Assembly: GCA_015057305.1 (NCBI GenBank)
Contig: SVES01000013.1
Span: forward strand, 1-64,000
Origin: Pseudobutyrivibrio ruminis
GTDB lineage: Bacteria > Bacillota > Clostridia > Lachnospirales > Lachnospiraceae
Reading direction: 5' to 3'
DNA: 64,000 nucleotides
Within the stretch, counting starts at the first letter, position 1; each line of letters begins with the position of its first letter. The notes under the pieces are model-generated. The model ran no database searches. It had not been told where the DNA came from and was given only the letters and a program-made list of their open reading frames with translations. Both the position numbers and the translations under genes were made by a program. Below, piece by piece: positions 7,898 to 18,785 of this stretch.

Positions 7898-9478
7898 TTA
7901 CACACATTTATATTCCCATTCTGATATGTTCCGTGTCTCAGTTGAAAAATTGGCCCCTATTATCCATTTATCCCGACTATCTGCTGAATAAGGAATCAAA
8001 TATCTATTGTCCTCTATTTGTTTTAGTGCTTCCTGTGCAGTCTTATTTACTTTGAATTCGAATATAAATATGCTTTTATTTGTTTCAACTATACAATCGG
8101 CACGGCCATTAGCACTATGTGGTTCAACCTTTACAAACTGTCCCAATAAAATGAACACTATGTAAATCACATTTTGAAAATCTCGTTCAACTAGCTTTGC
8201 ATCCTTATTATTCGTATAAGGCAAACTTTCAAATAATGACTCGAGCCGCCTTCTCATTCCCTCCAAATCATTGTTTTGAATATCATTAATAAAAGATCTA
8301 ATCTCGAGAGGTGATATGCCCTCGCTATTATACATAAACATAGGTGCAAGGCTCTTTAAAAAACTATATCTAACCTCATCATTCGGATAATCTAACAGTA
8401 ATGCGTTAATTTCTGCATCATACTTCTTTATAGTCAAATAGCCTGTTTGGTACAGTAAAGGGATCAGATTGATCTCATCTGCCTTATATTCTAATAAAGC
8501 ATACCTTTCAGCATAAAGCTTACCTTCAGTAATTAGTTTTACATCAAAATCCTCATTCTGTATTTTTTCAAGTAAAAATGTCGGTGTACCAGTACTAAAC
8601 CAATAAGGCTCGAACTCATTATTATTAAGAGAACATAAAAGACTATATGGGTTATATATGTCAGGAGAATCATTATGAAAATGATATCCATCATACATTT
8701 TCTTTAGTTTTTCTCTACATGCAGCCTCAGTTAAACCTAAAGATAATGACATTTTACTAACGTATGATGAAAGATATAAATCTATTTCCTTATCTGTTAT
8801 TCCACAAATAGCTGCAAATTCCTTATTGATAGAGATATCTGTCAACTGGTTTAAATCACTAAATATGCTAACTTTGCTAAACTTCGTTACCCCAGTAAAA
8901 AAAACAAACTTGATATACTTGTCGTAGCTTTTTAATGTACTGAAGAAACCTTTGAATACGTCCTTATTATGCTCTTCCTTAGAAGTGTCAGTAATAACAT
9001 CTAACAAAGGTTTATCATATTCATCCACTAGAACCACTACATTTTTTCCGGTTTTAGCTACAGCCTTTTCAATGAGAAATCGAAATCTCTCAGGCAATGA
9101 TGCTTCTCTTTTCTCATCGCCATATATTTGCTCCCAGCTAGTCAAGTGTTCATTTAATACTTCTTCTAAGGCATTTTCTCTAGAATATGTATCTTTATTA
9201 AAATCAAAATAAAAAACCGGATATTGCTGCCAAGCATCTTTGTTGTTAGCTTCTAATTTTTCTATTTCAAGTCCAGTGAAAAGTTCCTTCTTTCCTTCCC
9301 AATATGCCATTAATGTGGAAACCAATAAGCTTTTTCCAAATCTACGTGGACGACTCATAAAATATGGAATCCCAGCGTGAACCAATTTATATACATATTC
9401 TGTTTTATCTATATATAAGTACCCTTCGGTCCTTATTTTTTCGAAATTTTGTATTCCCAATGGCAGCTTCTTTTCCAT
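7898..9478 (-). CDS. AAA-ATPase-like protein with C-terminal PD-(D/E)XK nuclease domain
   Basis: LPLGIQNFEKIRTEGYLYIDKTEYVYKLV and YFMSRPRRFGKSLLVSTL (AAA-ATPase_like); NGRADCIVETNKSIFIFEFKVNKTAQEAL (PDDEXK). ATG at 9478 with GGAG upstream. Confidence 0.9.
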   Translation of the reverse strand: MEKKLPLGIQNFEKIRTEGYLYIDKTEYVYKLVHAGIPYFMSRPRRFGKSLLVSTLMAYWEGKKELFTGLEIEKLEANNKDAWQQYPVFYFDFNKDTYSRENALEEVLNEHLTSWEQIYGDEKREASLPERFRFLIEKAVAKTGKNVVVLVDEYDKPLLDVITDTSKEEHNKDVFKGFFSTLKSYDKYIKFVFFTGVTKFSKVSIFSDLNQLTDISINKEFAAICGITDKEIDLYLSSYVSKMSLSLGLTEAACREKLKKMYDGYHFHNDSPDIYNPYSLLCSLNNNEFEPYWFSTGTPTFLLEKIQNEDFDVKLITEGKLYAERYALLEYKADEINLIPLLYQTGYLTIKKYDAEINALLLDYPNDEVRYSFLKSLAPMFMYNSEGISPLEIRSFINDIQNNDLEGMRRRLESLFESLPYTNNKDAKLVERDFQNVIYIVFILLGQFVKVEPHSANGRADCIVETNKSIFIFEFKVNKTAQEALKQIEDNRYLIPYSADSRDKWIIGANFSTETRNISEWEYKCV

Positions 9479-9541
9479 AGTTATTCTCCATTTTGCTATT
9501 CTAACGATATGCTTATACAAATATCAGTAATTACAATTATA

Positions 9542-11539
9542 TTACATCACATCAACTATATTTGTCATCCTTCCAAAAAATGGATCTTCTACAACAAGAT
9601 TCTTAAATGACTGATCGTTGATTTCCAACTTTCCAATTAAAGTCAAAAATGCCTCATCCAACTTTTTATTCTGCTGTCTCATGGATACGGGAACAATTTC
9701 TAAATAATCATCTACATACTGCATAATTCCCTGCTGCATTCGCGATACACATTCCAGATTCTCATCGCTTCTAGTTTCTTTTGCATAGACAGGTTGTCCC
9801 GCTTCATCAAATTCATCAACAGAAGGCATTGGTGATGTAAGTATTGTTTCCAGAATATAATAATTATCAAATATTACACTCTTATCACGTTCCTCTTCAG
9901 TATAAAATGATTCGATTTCAATTCCTTTATCAGCCATAAATTCTGGCTCAAGTTGCAAAAAATATAATCCCTTCAAAGGCTGTCGCATAAACTTCTGTAG
10001 AAATAATTGCGTCGTACCCTTTGCAACAAAATCAAATACACCTAGTTTGCCATCTGGCAACTTTAATGAATCAATGTATTTTATGTAGTTGCGGCGTTTA
10101 TCCTTTGCCTTTTCCAATATGAGCACATTCCGTTCTTCAGCTGCTACGTCTTCATCTATTCCAAATCTGACCAGCATGCTTTCCTTTTCTGTGCCAAAAA
10201 ATTTCATGCTATCCACATATTTAATATCATTTTCGTCCATTATTCCTGCACGAATAGCAGATATTCTGGATGTCAAAAAATAAAAACCATCTTTATCTTC
10301 ACAAAATCTATTATAGATTTTCTCCAGTAAATACCCGTCTCTCGCACATAATAAGATGCCGTCCAATCCAAGTTCTTGTTTCTTTGCAATCATCCATTGC
10401 GTAAAATCTACTATCATCGGACCGCAAATATAGTAGCCTATATCAAAACAGTCATTTATTTCTATTTTTGCACCATTCTCAAATTGAAATGGACTTGAAA
10501 ACTTTCTTGAAAGGAACAATCCCAACTTTGCTTTATCGGAATATGACTCTGCAATTGATTCAACCCCCATTCCACCGAGTGCATCTAACAGACTATTATT
10601 TCCATAAATATGGAATGTTTCGATTCCATATTCCTTTGCTTTCTCTATATCTGCAAGTTCATCATTTCCAATGTGAAGAACCTTCTTTTCTCTATTCGCC
10701 TCAATAACATATGAAAATAGTTTTTGGGTTTTGAAGGTACCATATTCGCAAGAGACAAATAACTCATCAAATATATCTAGTCCACACTTTGCCAGCAATT
10801 CCTCTATTTGCTCTTTTGTGTAATAGGTATCACTTGTGAGAATTACTTTTTTCCCGTGCTTCTTTGCATAAGAAATGATGGCAGTCATATCATCCCGAGG
10901 AACTACCATTTTACTGTCTATTTGAAATTCGATAGATGCTAATTCTTCAGCCGATTCTTTTATACCAGTAAGTTTTTCTTTTACCCATGTATAAATATCA
11001 AGAAGTGTTGGAGATGAATTACGTGATAATTCTTTTTCAGCAGCAATTCGTATATGCGATAATTCTTTGACATCTACTTGTTTGGCAACCAAATCAAATA
11101 TATCTGTGTAATCACTTATTTTTCTATTGATTAGGGTGTCAAAAAAGTCAAAACTAATTACATCTGATTCATCTATCTTTTTGATTAGATCATCTTTTGT
11201 ATAGGTTGCGATATTTGAAAATTCATAGGACGCTTGCTTTTTCTCTAATAAATTATTTCCACGAACATCATATACTTCTACACCGTTCGCTATGCAAGCA
11301 TCTTTAATACGCTTTGCGATTACTTTACATGATCCTGGGCGAGCAACAACAACAATAATCTCAACACCTGCTTCAATTGCCTGTTGTAAGGAAAAAATTG
11401 GATAACCAAACTGCTCGCCAGATTCTTCATAGCCGTCAAGTAGCCCAACTATATTTAGTTCATTTGCATTTGATTGGATAAACCGTTCTGTTTCAGTTCC
11501 AAGTCCGTATAATGCGATTTTCTTATTTGTTGAATTCAC
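9542..11539 (-). CDS. HAD-superfamily hydrolase-like glycan-locus protein with N-terminal YGLG Rossmann-like domain
   Basis: N-term KKIALYGLGTETERFIQ; VISFDFFDTLINRKI (HAD motif I); VILTSDTYYTKEQIEELLAKCGL; VLHIGNDELADIEKAKEYG. Confidence 0.78.
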   Translation of the reverse strand: MNSTNKKIALYGLGTETERFIQSNANELNIVGLLDGYEESGEQFGYPIFSLQQAIEAGVEIIVVVARPGSCKVIAKRIKDACIANGVEVYDVRGNNLLEKKQASYEFSNIATYTKDDLIKKIDESDVISFDFFDTLINRKISDYTDIFDLVAKQVDVKELSHIRIAAEKELSRNSSPTLLDIYTWVKEKLTGIKESAEELASIEFQIDSKMVVPRDDMTAIISYAKKHGKKVILTSDTYYTKEQIEELLAKCGLDIFDELFVSCEYGTFKTQKLFSYVIEANREKKVLHIGNDELADIEKAKEYGIETFHIYGNNSLLDALGGMGVESIAESYSDKAKLGLFLSRKFSSPFQFENGAKIEINDCFDIGYYICGPMIVDFTQWMIAKKQELGLDGILLCARDGYLLEKIYNRFCEDKDGFYFLTSRISAIRAGIMDENDIKYVDSMKFFGTEKESMLVRFGIDEDVAAEERNVLILEKAKDKRRNYIKYIDSLKLPDGKLGVFDFVAKGTTQLFLQKFMRQPLKGLYFLQLEPEFMADKGIEIESFYTEEERDKSVIFDNYYILETILTSPMPSVDEFDEAGQPVYAKETRSDENLECVSRMQQGIMQYVDDYLEIVPVSMRQQNKKLDEAFLTLIGKLEINDQSFKNLVVEDPFFGRMTNIVDVM

Positions 11540-11551
11540 GTTTTCTCCTAT

Positions 11552-11591
11552 AAAAAATCCTCATGCTAAAATTACTGCATGAGGATTTTTT
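11552..11591 (-). terminator. Intrinsic terminator
   Basis: AAAAAATCCTCATGC-taaaattact-GCATGAGGATTTTTT, perfect 15-nt arms. Confidence 0.9.
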
Positions 11592-11641
11592 ATTTCATAT
11601 TCTTTTCGCCTCATCAGAGTATGTAATTTTCACATTCTCTT

Positions 11642-12646
11642 TCAAATCTCAAATGAGCACTTATTAGGAAATCTTTGCTCTAAGGCATTATTAATTGCAC
11701 CTTTCATAATTTCAAACTCTTCTGAGTTACAATTTTCATTAAAACTTATCATTGGATACAATCTGTTATTAATTGCATCAACTACTTCATTGTATGTTTC
11801 TATAGTCGGAAAAAAAACCTTGCCCTGAGTTCTTCTAGGGATAAAGTCTCCATCACATAGTTGCCAATATCTGATCAAATATTGTGTCACATCTGCTGAA
11901 CCCCTAAATCTATCTCTCGAACCTGCATCCAATGCATCTGGTTCTAATTCCCAGAGTTTTTCTAAAGTAGATTTTTTTAGAGGATTGGCCATGTGCGGAT
12001 CATAGAATCCTGGAAAATCATACCAATAAGAGCAGGCTTTTGTTCGTTCTAACCTATCTCCATAATCATCACAATACCATTTATCCCAGTTTTTCTCTTG
12101 TACTTCACGTTTTTTGAAATACTTATTAATGATAAACATATTATTAACTTGAGCATATCGTTGTTCATGAAGCCCTTTTGTAAATGAGCCAGTCGATATG
12201 ATGTTTTCAACCGCTTCGTCGCATACAACATCATTTTGAAAGTAATAATCCTCTGGGATATATTCTATTGGAAATACATCATCGCTAAATAGAATAAAAT
12301 TCTCTGAAAGATTTGATATACGGTGCAAATTCATTTCAATAGTATTAGAATTAAACGTAGGTAGATACTCATCAGGAATATAATCTTCATGATTTACAAA
12401 TACAAGTCGCTCATTATCTACATCTAAAAATTCTGGAATCTGTCCACATGTAATTAGAAAAACCCTGTTAAACCATGGCATACATTCTTCTATTGCCCTA
12501 AACCATAAATGTAAATTATCCCATGACTGAAATCTTACGTTGTGACTTGCATCACTTGCTGATGCTTCGCATTTATATTTTCGTTTTTGCCAGTCAGAAT
12601 CTTTCTCATCAACCCATGGTATTACAATATCAATTGCGTGGTTCAA
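11642..12646 (-). CDS. Stealth-family capsular polysaccharide phosphotransferase
   Basis: IDIVIPWVDEKDSDWQKRK (Stealth CR1), EYLPTFNSNTIEMNLHRISNLSENFILFSDDVF (CR2). Confidence 0.9.
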   Translation of the reverse strand: MNHAIDIVIPWVDEKDSDWQKRKYKCEASASDASHNVRFQSWDNLHLWFRAIEECMPWFNRVFLITCGQIPEFLDVDNERLVFVNHEDYIPDEYLPTFNSNTIEMNLHRISNLSENFILFSDDVFPIEYIPEDYYFQNDVVCDEAVENIISTGSFTKGLHEQRYAQVNNMFIINKYFKKREVQEKNWDKWYCDDYGDRLERTKACSYWYDFPGFYDPHMANPLKKSTLEKLWELEPDALDAGSRDRFRGSADVTQYLIRYWQLCDGDFIPRRTQGKVFFPTIETYNEVVDAINNRLYPMISFNENCNSEEFEIMKGAINNALEQRFPNKCSFEI

Positions 12647-12805
12647 TAAGTTTCCTCCATTTTCCTCAAAAAAATATTTCTATATGCGCCTTTTCATCTA
12701 ATACTTGATGTCAACACTGGTTTTCTTTCTCACCTAGTCCTTAAACTGATTTACAAAATCTAATAAATCTCATTGTCCATAATCAATTATTCAAAACAAA
12801 ATTTT

Positions 12806-14170
12806 CTAATATATTCTTTCATTTATATAATTTGCCCACTTGTAAGCATATTGATTAATATTACAGTTTTCAGCTACACTGCTATACGCATTTTCCCCAA
12901 ACTCTTTTAGCTTCACTGGATCTGCCAATTGCACTACCTTTTCAACAATTGATTTTACATCCCCCACCTCACAAATCACTCCATTTTTTTCTGAAATAAT
13001 CTCGTTAACACCGCTTACATTAGTTACTATTGGGACGCATTTATAACTCATCGCTTCGAGCATTGCCAAACTACATCCTTCGTATTCAGATAAGTTAATA
13101 TAAATATCAACATTTTCCCAAAAATGTCCCATAAGATCAATTGGTATTTGTCCTAGCATTTTGATTTTATTATTAAGACCTTGCCTCTGTATAAAACATT
13201 CTAATTCTGAATATAGTTCTCCCTCTCCTGCAATTTTCAGTAAATATGGAACGTTTTTCTTTTCCATTTCACTAATAAAATCTATAAGTAAATCCGCCCT
13301 CTTTTGCTTTTTTACTAATCTAGCAGCATATCCTATTCGTAGTATCCCATTTTCAGTATATTTTCTTTCTATATTTGGCGGAATTACTATTGCCTGTGTA
13401 AATGTTTCAATTTGACACTTTTTAAATATTCTACTAGCTCTATACTTTATATTCTCACTAACGCCAACAACACCATCTAAATAGTTTTCATACATTGATT
13501 GCCGCTTTATATTTGCATCAATATCATTATGCATAACAGCAATTATTTTTACCATCTCAGGATATTTTTTTTTCAAATATAAAGCTGCAAATAAAACATA
13601 CTTTCCAAAGCTTTGTATAACCACAATAGGTAATTGTCTTTGCAACAGTTCAATAATCTCAGCACATCCACCACGTTTAGGAGCTTCATAAATGTCAATT
13701 TCTTTATTCCGTAATTCGTTTTCCATCCCTTCAGTAACTATTAAACATTTATTTTTAAAGAGAATACTTCTTTCGCACAAATTTAATGCCCATATTTCCG
13801 TCCCAGCCCAATTGGGATATCCATCATGTGCATCAAAAAACAGTGTATATTCTTTATTCAATACTCTTTCATTATTTACAAGCACATTTTCATCAATTAA
13901 CTCATCTAATGTTATTACTTTGTTACCAAATCCAAGACTATCTAATTGATGAAATATTTCCTCAAAATATACACTTGTAATTAATATTTTATACTCACAA
14001 TTTATTAATTCTGAAATGGCTTTAATTGGCTTATCAAATATACTCTTTCCTTGTTTGCTTCTATCATTATCAATCCAACATACTATTTCTATTCCTAAGT
14101 AGCATAAAAAATCCCAATATACTTCTGCCATCTCTCCTGCCCCAAAGCATACAACCTTATTATTCTTCAT
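12806..14170 (-). CDS. Glycosyltransferase family 4-like with N-terminal Rossmann-like domain
   Basis: N-term NKVVCFGAGEMAEVYWDFL; C-term GT-B: LRIGYAARLVKKQKRADLLID, KIAGEGELY, VDIYINLSEYEGCSLAMLEAMSYKCVPIVT. Confidence 0.85.
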   Translation of the reverse strand: MKNNKVVCFGAGEMAEVYWDFLCYLGIEIVCWIDNDRSKQGKSIFDKPIKAISELINCEYKILITSVYFEEIFHQLDSLGFGNKVITLDELIDENVLVNNERVLNKEYTLFFDAHDGYPNWAGTEIWALNLCERSILFKNKCLIVTEGMENELRNKEIDIYEAPKRGGCAEIIELLQRQLPIVVIQSFGKYVLFAALYLKKKYPEMVKIIAVMHNDIDANIKRQSMYENYLDGVVGVSENIKYRASRIFKKCQIETFTQAIVIPPNIERKYTENGILRIGYAARLVKKQKRADLLIDFISEMEKKNVPYLLKIAGEGELYSELECFIQRQGLNNKIKMLGQIPIDLMGHFWENVDIYINLSEYEGCSLAMLEAMSYKCVPIVTNVSGVNEIISEKNGVICEVGDVKSIVEKVVQLADPVKLKEFGENAYSSVAENCNINQYAYKWANYINERIY

Positions 14171-15764
14171 TATTCCTCTCAATCATAACTTCCGCTACCC
14201 TATTTGCAAACAAGTAATATGCAAACTCATTTAGGTGTGCTGGGATACATCCAAAACTAAATCTTTCATCAGTATAGTAAAAATGCTTATCAATTGAGAC
14301 CCATATAGCCTCTGGAAAATTTTTTTTGAAATAATCATAATACTTTTTTAATTGAGTGTTTTTATTCTTTAGTGTTTCTATATTATTATATTTCTTTCTA
14401 TCTTCCTCATTACCATATTCATAGGCATAATATGATTCAATAACAATTATTTCTATTTTATTGTCTCTTACATACTGTGCAAATTTATCAAGCGCATTTT
14501 TCCAAACCATAAAACGCCTATCATCCCACCAAGGAATAATTTCTATATTTCCATATAAATCTATAGAATCTAATAAAGCATCACTCTTCGTTAAATAGTA
14601 TGATCCAATTCTTATCAAATCTGTACATTCTAATAATAAGTCTATTAATATAACAGAGTTTTTTCCTACCTCTTGAAAAAAACTCTTATTAATAATCTTT
14701 TCAACCATACTTTTTCTATATTTGTTGCAAACATTCTCCCTGTAACAAAAATGTTCTGTCCCCACTCCTCCATTGAAAATATCAATTAAACTTATGAATT
14801 GATATTTATACATTTGGAGGTGACGAAAAAGCTTCAATCTATTATATACAGCACATACATTGTAGCTGCCAATCGCAACCAAATTTAAATCATATGTTTT
14901 CCTCCAATTACTAAAATGAAAATCTAAAAAATCGGAAAAAAGCTTATTTCCATCTTCTGTATTGTAAGCACTTATATTATTAATTATTTTTTCCCACTCA
15001 TTTTCTAATTGTCTTACACAAAATGCCTCTATTTCGTTTTTATATTTGTTGAATATATTCTTCTTCTCCGCACCCTCAATCAACTCTGACAGTGCTTTTA
15101 TGAACAGTTCTGGGTTTTTGCGTCCCTTATCCATCAAACTTCCCGTTCTTCCCATACGGTACACATATTTGGTTTCTGACGTACACCCAATTCTTTTATA
15201 AGCATCAAGGATATTTATATATGTAGCAGAGTCCTCATATATAACAGGAGGTATTTCTATATTGTACTCCTCCCATATAGTTTTATTATATACACATCCC
15301 CACATATTTGGATATCCATACATCATTCGTTTAAAAATATCAGCCTTAACATATTGTAGATTTGAACGAAAATAAGCATTTTTTATAAATTTTTCATTCT
15401 CATCAACGTATGTAGTATCGCAATACACTAAATCATAATTATCAACCTTTTTCAGCATACTTTGAACAAAATTATTCTCAATCCAATCATCAGCATCGAC
15501 AAATGAAAAATAGTCAAAAACTGCCTCTTCAACCCCTCTCATTCTTGCCGGTCCCAGCCCCTTGTTCTCTTGTTCAACATAGTGTATAAATGGGTATTTA
15601 TCTACCCACTCTTTACATATGTCTGAACTTTTATCTGTAGAGCCATCATTAACCAGTATTAGTTCAAATCTTCTATCGTTTTGATTTACTATACTTGATA
15701 CACATCGATTTAAATATTTTTCAACGTTATACACTGGAACAATAAATGATATTCCTTTTTCCAT
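14160..15764 (-). CDS. Glycosyltransferase family 2 fused to a C-terminal DUF6270-like (SGNH-like) domain
   Basis: ISFIVPVYNVEKYLNRCVSSIVNQ, LILVNDGSTDKS (GT-A). C-terminal ~200 aa ILIDLLLECTDLIRIGS...IPAHLNEFAYYLFANRV. Confidence 0.82.
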   Translation of the reverse strand: MEKGISFIVPVYNVEKYLNRCVSSIVNQNDRRFELILVNDGSTDKSSDICKEWVDKYPFIHYVEQENKGLGPARMRGVEEAVFDYFSFVDADDWIENNFVQSMLKKVDNYDLVYCDTTYVDENEKFIKNAYFRSNLQYVKADIFKRMMYGYPNMWGCVYNKTIWEEYNIEIPPVIYEDSATYINILDAYKRIGCTSETKYVYRMGRTGSLMDKGRKNPELFIKALSELIEGAEKKNIFNKYKNEIEAFCVRQLENEWEKIINNISAYNTEDGNKLFSDFLDFHFSNWRKTYDLNLVAIGSYNVCAVYNRLKLFRHLQMYKYQFISLIDIFNGGVGTEHFCYRENVCNKYRKSMVEKIINKSFFQEVGKNSVILIDLLLECTDLIRIGSYYLTKSDALLDSIDLYGNIEIIPWWDDRRFMVWKNALDKFAQYVRDNKIEIIVIESYYAYEYGNEEDRKKYNNIETLKNKNTQLKKYYDYFKKNFPEAIWVSIDKHFYYTDERFSFGCIPAHLNEFAYYLFANRVAEVMIERNNEE

Positions 15765-15766
15765 AA

Positions 15767-17329
15767 TTATAAATGCTCCTCTACTACCGAACAAATAAAC
15801 TCATTTATATATTTGCTATATAGTTTTTTAAACTCACTCACAGAAAAATGTTTATCATATACATTTTTATTTCTTTTTCCAATTTCATTTCTCTTCTCTA
15901 TATAAATATCAATATCTTCCATACAACTATTATCATTATACAAATATATATTATCATCAAGATTAAACTCTTGATTACCCGGAATATCTGAAAGTATAAT
16001 TGGCATTTCATTAATCATCGCCTCCAAAGTGGAAAAGTCAAAAATACTTAATCGATGTAACATAATATACACATCACTGATGTTAAATAGATAAAAAATT
16101 TGACTATGCGTTATACGTTCTGAAATTGCAACATACTCCAAATCTACGCCTTGCATACACATGTTATCAACAGTTTTTTGTATTTCTTCCTCAAGTGTAG
16201 TTATACCTCCTGCAACAACAATCCACCTTATTTTTTTATTTGTTTGACGATAATATTTTTGCAAAAAATAAGGAACTAAATCCACTCCCTTTAATCTAGT
16301 CATTTGACCAATGCTAAGAAAGGTAACGCAATCTGTTCTTTTTGAGATTCCCTCTATCGATTTTATCTCTGGCATATCAATAACAGTATTAAACATTGCT
16401 CTTCCTGAATTGTATGAAAGCTTCCCTTCAAAGCAATTATCGAAGTAGACTTTTGCCCCATTGCTTGGGAAAGAAACCATCTGTGCATTTTCAAATGCTA
16501 TTTTTTCTATGGTCTTGATTAAGTTCTCCTCTGTTTCAGTTAATTCCTCCCCCCATAGACGCATCTCATTTACATTATCCCCTTGAGCATGAAAGATTAT
16601 CCTATAATTCTTACCCGCCCTATATAAACCGAAAGCTGAGAAAACATCATTTGCTATATATATTGTATTATTCATTTTTAAAGACATTTCATATGCTGCT
16701 TGAGAAGCCCCTGTCATATATGAAAATCTATTAATTGGGTTTTCATATTCTTCGTTCGTTTCATAATATGGATATATAATCTCTATGCCGCTAAATGAAT
16801 TGCCCAGGATTTTTTTTTGCATACATATAACACCTATTGGTCCGCCCCCTCCTATCAATTCTTTTTCAGCATTAAAGCCTCCTGATAAGAAACATATTTT
16901 TTCAACTTTTCTCAATGATTCTTTTTCACGTTTATTATTCACTGAATCATCTATATAATTTTTCAAATATCTAGAATAAATTTCATTATAATATTCATCC
17001 TCCATATCAATAACAAAAATACAATCATCCCCTACATTGTTCGCATGTAACAATGTAATTGATGACTCAATTTTTTCTTTATTATTGTTATAAAAACCAA
17101 CAATAAAACATGCATTATGCTTTTTTGCTGCATCCGACACACTTATTATAGGATGTTCTAAATCTGCATTATGTTTTTTTTCATCTCTATCACAAAATAA
17201 ATAATCGTCTCTTTTTAATTCAGTTTTAACAACCCATGCATTTACTCTTCCTGCCGGCCCCGCGCCATAAATCACTACATTATTGAAATCTTCTAAGTTG
17301 CATTCTTCAATCTTTCTATATTTAACCAT
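15767..17329 (-). CDS. Glycosyltransferase (GT4-like) with N-terminal YGAG domain
   Basis: NVVIYGAGPAGRVNAWVV at N-term; VTFLSIGQMTRLKGVDLVPYFL; ISDVYIMLHRLSIFDFSTLEAMINEMPIILSDIPGN. Confidence 0.8.
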   Translation of the reverse strand: MVKYRKIEECNLEDFNNVVIYGAGPAGRVNAWVVKTELKRDDYLFCDRDEKKHNADLEHPIISVSDAAKKHNACFIVGFYNNNKEKIESSITLLHANNVGDDCIFVIDMEDEYYNEIYSRYLKNYIDDSVNNKREKESLRKVEKICFLSGGFNAEKELIGGGGPIGVICMQKKILGNSFSGIEIIYPYYETNEEYENPINRFSYMTGASQAAYEMSLKMNNTIYIANDVFSAFGLYRAGKNYRIIFHAQGDNVNEMRLWGEELTETEENLIKTIEKIAFENAQMVSFPSNGAKVYFDNCFEGKLSYNSGRAMFNTVIDMPEIKSIEGISKRTDCVTFLSIGQMTRLKGVDLVPYFLQKYYRQTNKKIRWIVVAGGITTLEEEIQKTVDNMCMQGVDLEYVAISERITHSQIFYLFNISDVYIMLHRLSIFDFSTLEAMINEMPIILSDIPGNQEFNLDDNIYLYNDNSCMEDIDIYIEKRNEIGKRNKNVYDKHFSVSEFKKLYSKYINEFICSVVEEHL

Positions 17330-17333
17330 GCAC

Positions 17334-18620
17334 CTATTCCTCCTTTTTATTCCAATAATTCCACATTAAATCAGATAAATATCTAACTTTGCTGCCTTGC
17401 AGTCCATCAATTTGATTAGCTGAATTATAGTTTGCTATTGCAACGATAATAAGGTCATATTGCACAAGCTCGGTCAGATTTTTACTAACCTTACTACCAT
17501 TAAAATATTCTACTTTTTTATCCATATAGCCAACCACTTCAATCGATGTTTCTTGTATACTTTCAAATAATCTTTTGCCAAAGTTACCTAACCCGTAAAT
17601 CACTATTTTTTTGTTATTCCCTAAAATTTTTTCCCAATTATTATTATGTTTTAGTTCTCTTAGCCCCTCACTAATAATGTATGCATCTTTAACTTTTATT
17701 AAATCCAATTTAACCTTCTGATAACTACAAATTTCATCTAAAATGTCAAGATTTTCTTTTTTATACACATAATAGATATCATTTATCGCCAAAAGGCTTT
17801 TCATTATATCTGGTTCTAAATTAACGAGAATATCTTGATAATACTCATTGTGTATTCTTGAAATTGTTTTATTCACTAATATTATATAATTATTATCTAT
17901 TGAGAATTTTAAATTAGATTTTAAACCTTCTAACAAATCTAGTGTTTTACGCGCATTTAATTGCTTATTCTGATGTCCATAGTTATATTGGTAGAATAAT
18001 ACTGGTTCTACCCAAAATCTACCTGCAATATGGAATGCATTTAAAAGAAATGGAGGATCCTGATATCTTAAAAAATCAGGAAAAAATATGCCGTTATTTA
18101 TAAGAAAATCCCGTTCATAAATAAAACTCTGAAAACAAAAATCATTTTGATAGTCTCTAAATTCAATTATCCCTCCACCTCGTGATATTATGTCATCTTC
18201 ATTATCAAATAAAGGAAAACGTTCCTCCTTGCCCATATAATTCCATTTACGCAAACTACCACAAATTGACATTTTTTTTGAAACAGCAGCATTGTACATT
18301 CTATTTAAGGCATCTTTATCAACGTAAATATCATCAGCATCTAAAAATGCAATATATTCGCCATATGCTTCCATAATACCCATGTTTCGCGCAGAACCAG
18401 AGCCATTGTGATTTTGATGGAATAATCTAATATTTCCGTATTTTTCTTTGCATTTATCTAAAAAAAGCTGTGTTTCGTCTGTTGAACCATCATCAATACA
18501 TAACACTTCTATTTCATTAAGATTTTGCTCTTCTGCTGATTCTATGGCTTTTAATATTTTCTCTCCTGCATTATAAATAGGAATTATAATTGAAACCTTA
18601 ATCATCTTTTTATCTTCCAT
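17334..18620 (-). CDS. Glycosyltransferase family 2 with C-terminal YGLG Rossmann-like domain
   Basis: IKVSIIIPIYNAGEKILKAIESAEEQ, CIDDGSTDET, YIAFLDADDIY; C-term KKIVIYGLGNFGKRLFESIQ. Confidence 0.88.
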   Translation of the reverse strand: MEDKKMIKVSIIIPIYNAGEKILKAIESAEEQNLNEIEVLCIDDGSTDETQLFLDKCKEKYGNIRLFHQNHNGSGSARNMGIMEAYGEYIAFLDADDIYVDKDALNRMYNAAVSKKMSICGSLRKWNYMGKEERFPLFDNEDDIISRGGGIIEFRDYQNDFCFQSFIYERDFLINNGIFFPDFLRYQDPPFLLNAFHIAGRFWVEPVLFYQYNYGHQNKQLNARKTLDLLEGLKSNLKFSIDNNYIILVNKTISRIHNEYYQDILVNLEPDIMKSLLAINDIYYVYKKENLDILDEICSYQKVKLDLIKVKDAYIISEGLRELKHNNNWEKILGNNKKIVIYGLGNFGKRLFESIQETSIEVVGYMDKKVEYFNGSKVSKNLTELVQYDLIIVAIANYNSANQIDGLQGSKVRYLSDLMWNYWNKKEE

Positions 18621-18785
18621 ACTTCTTATATTAACATGTTAATTCTTCTTCATTTATCTGTATATGTTTTCCACTATTACTCTAGAAAAAGTATTTAAAA
18701 TTGCTAACTTCTTCTTGAATCATTTTATATTCTTTTTACTATATATAAACATGTCTCTCTATTAACCCCTCAATAGCTTACCCAT

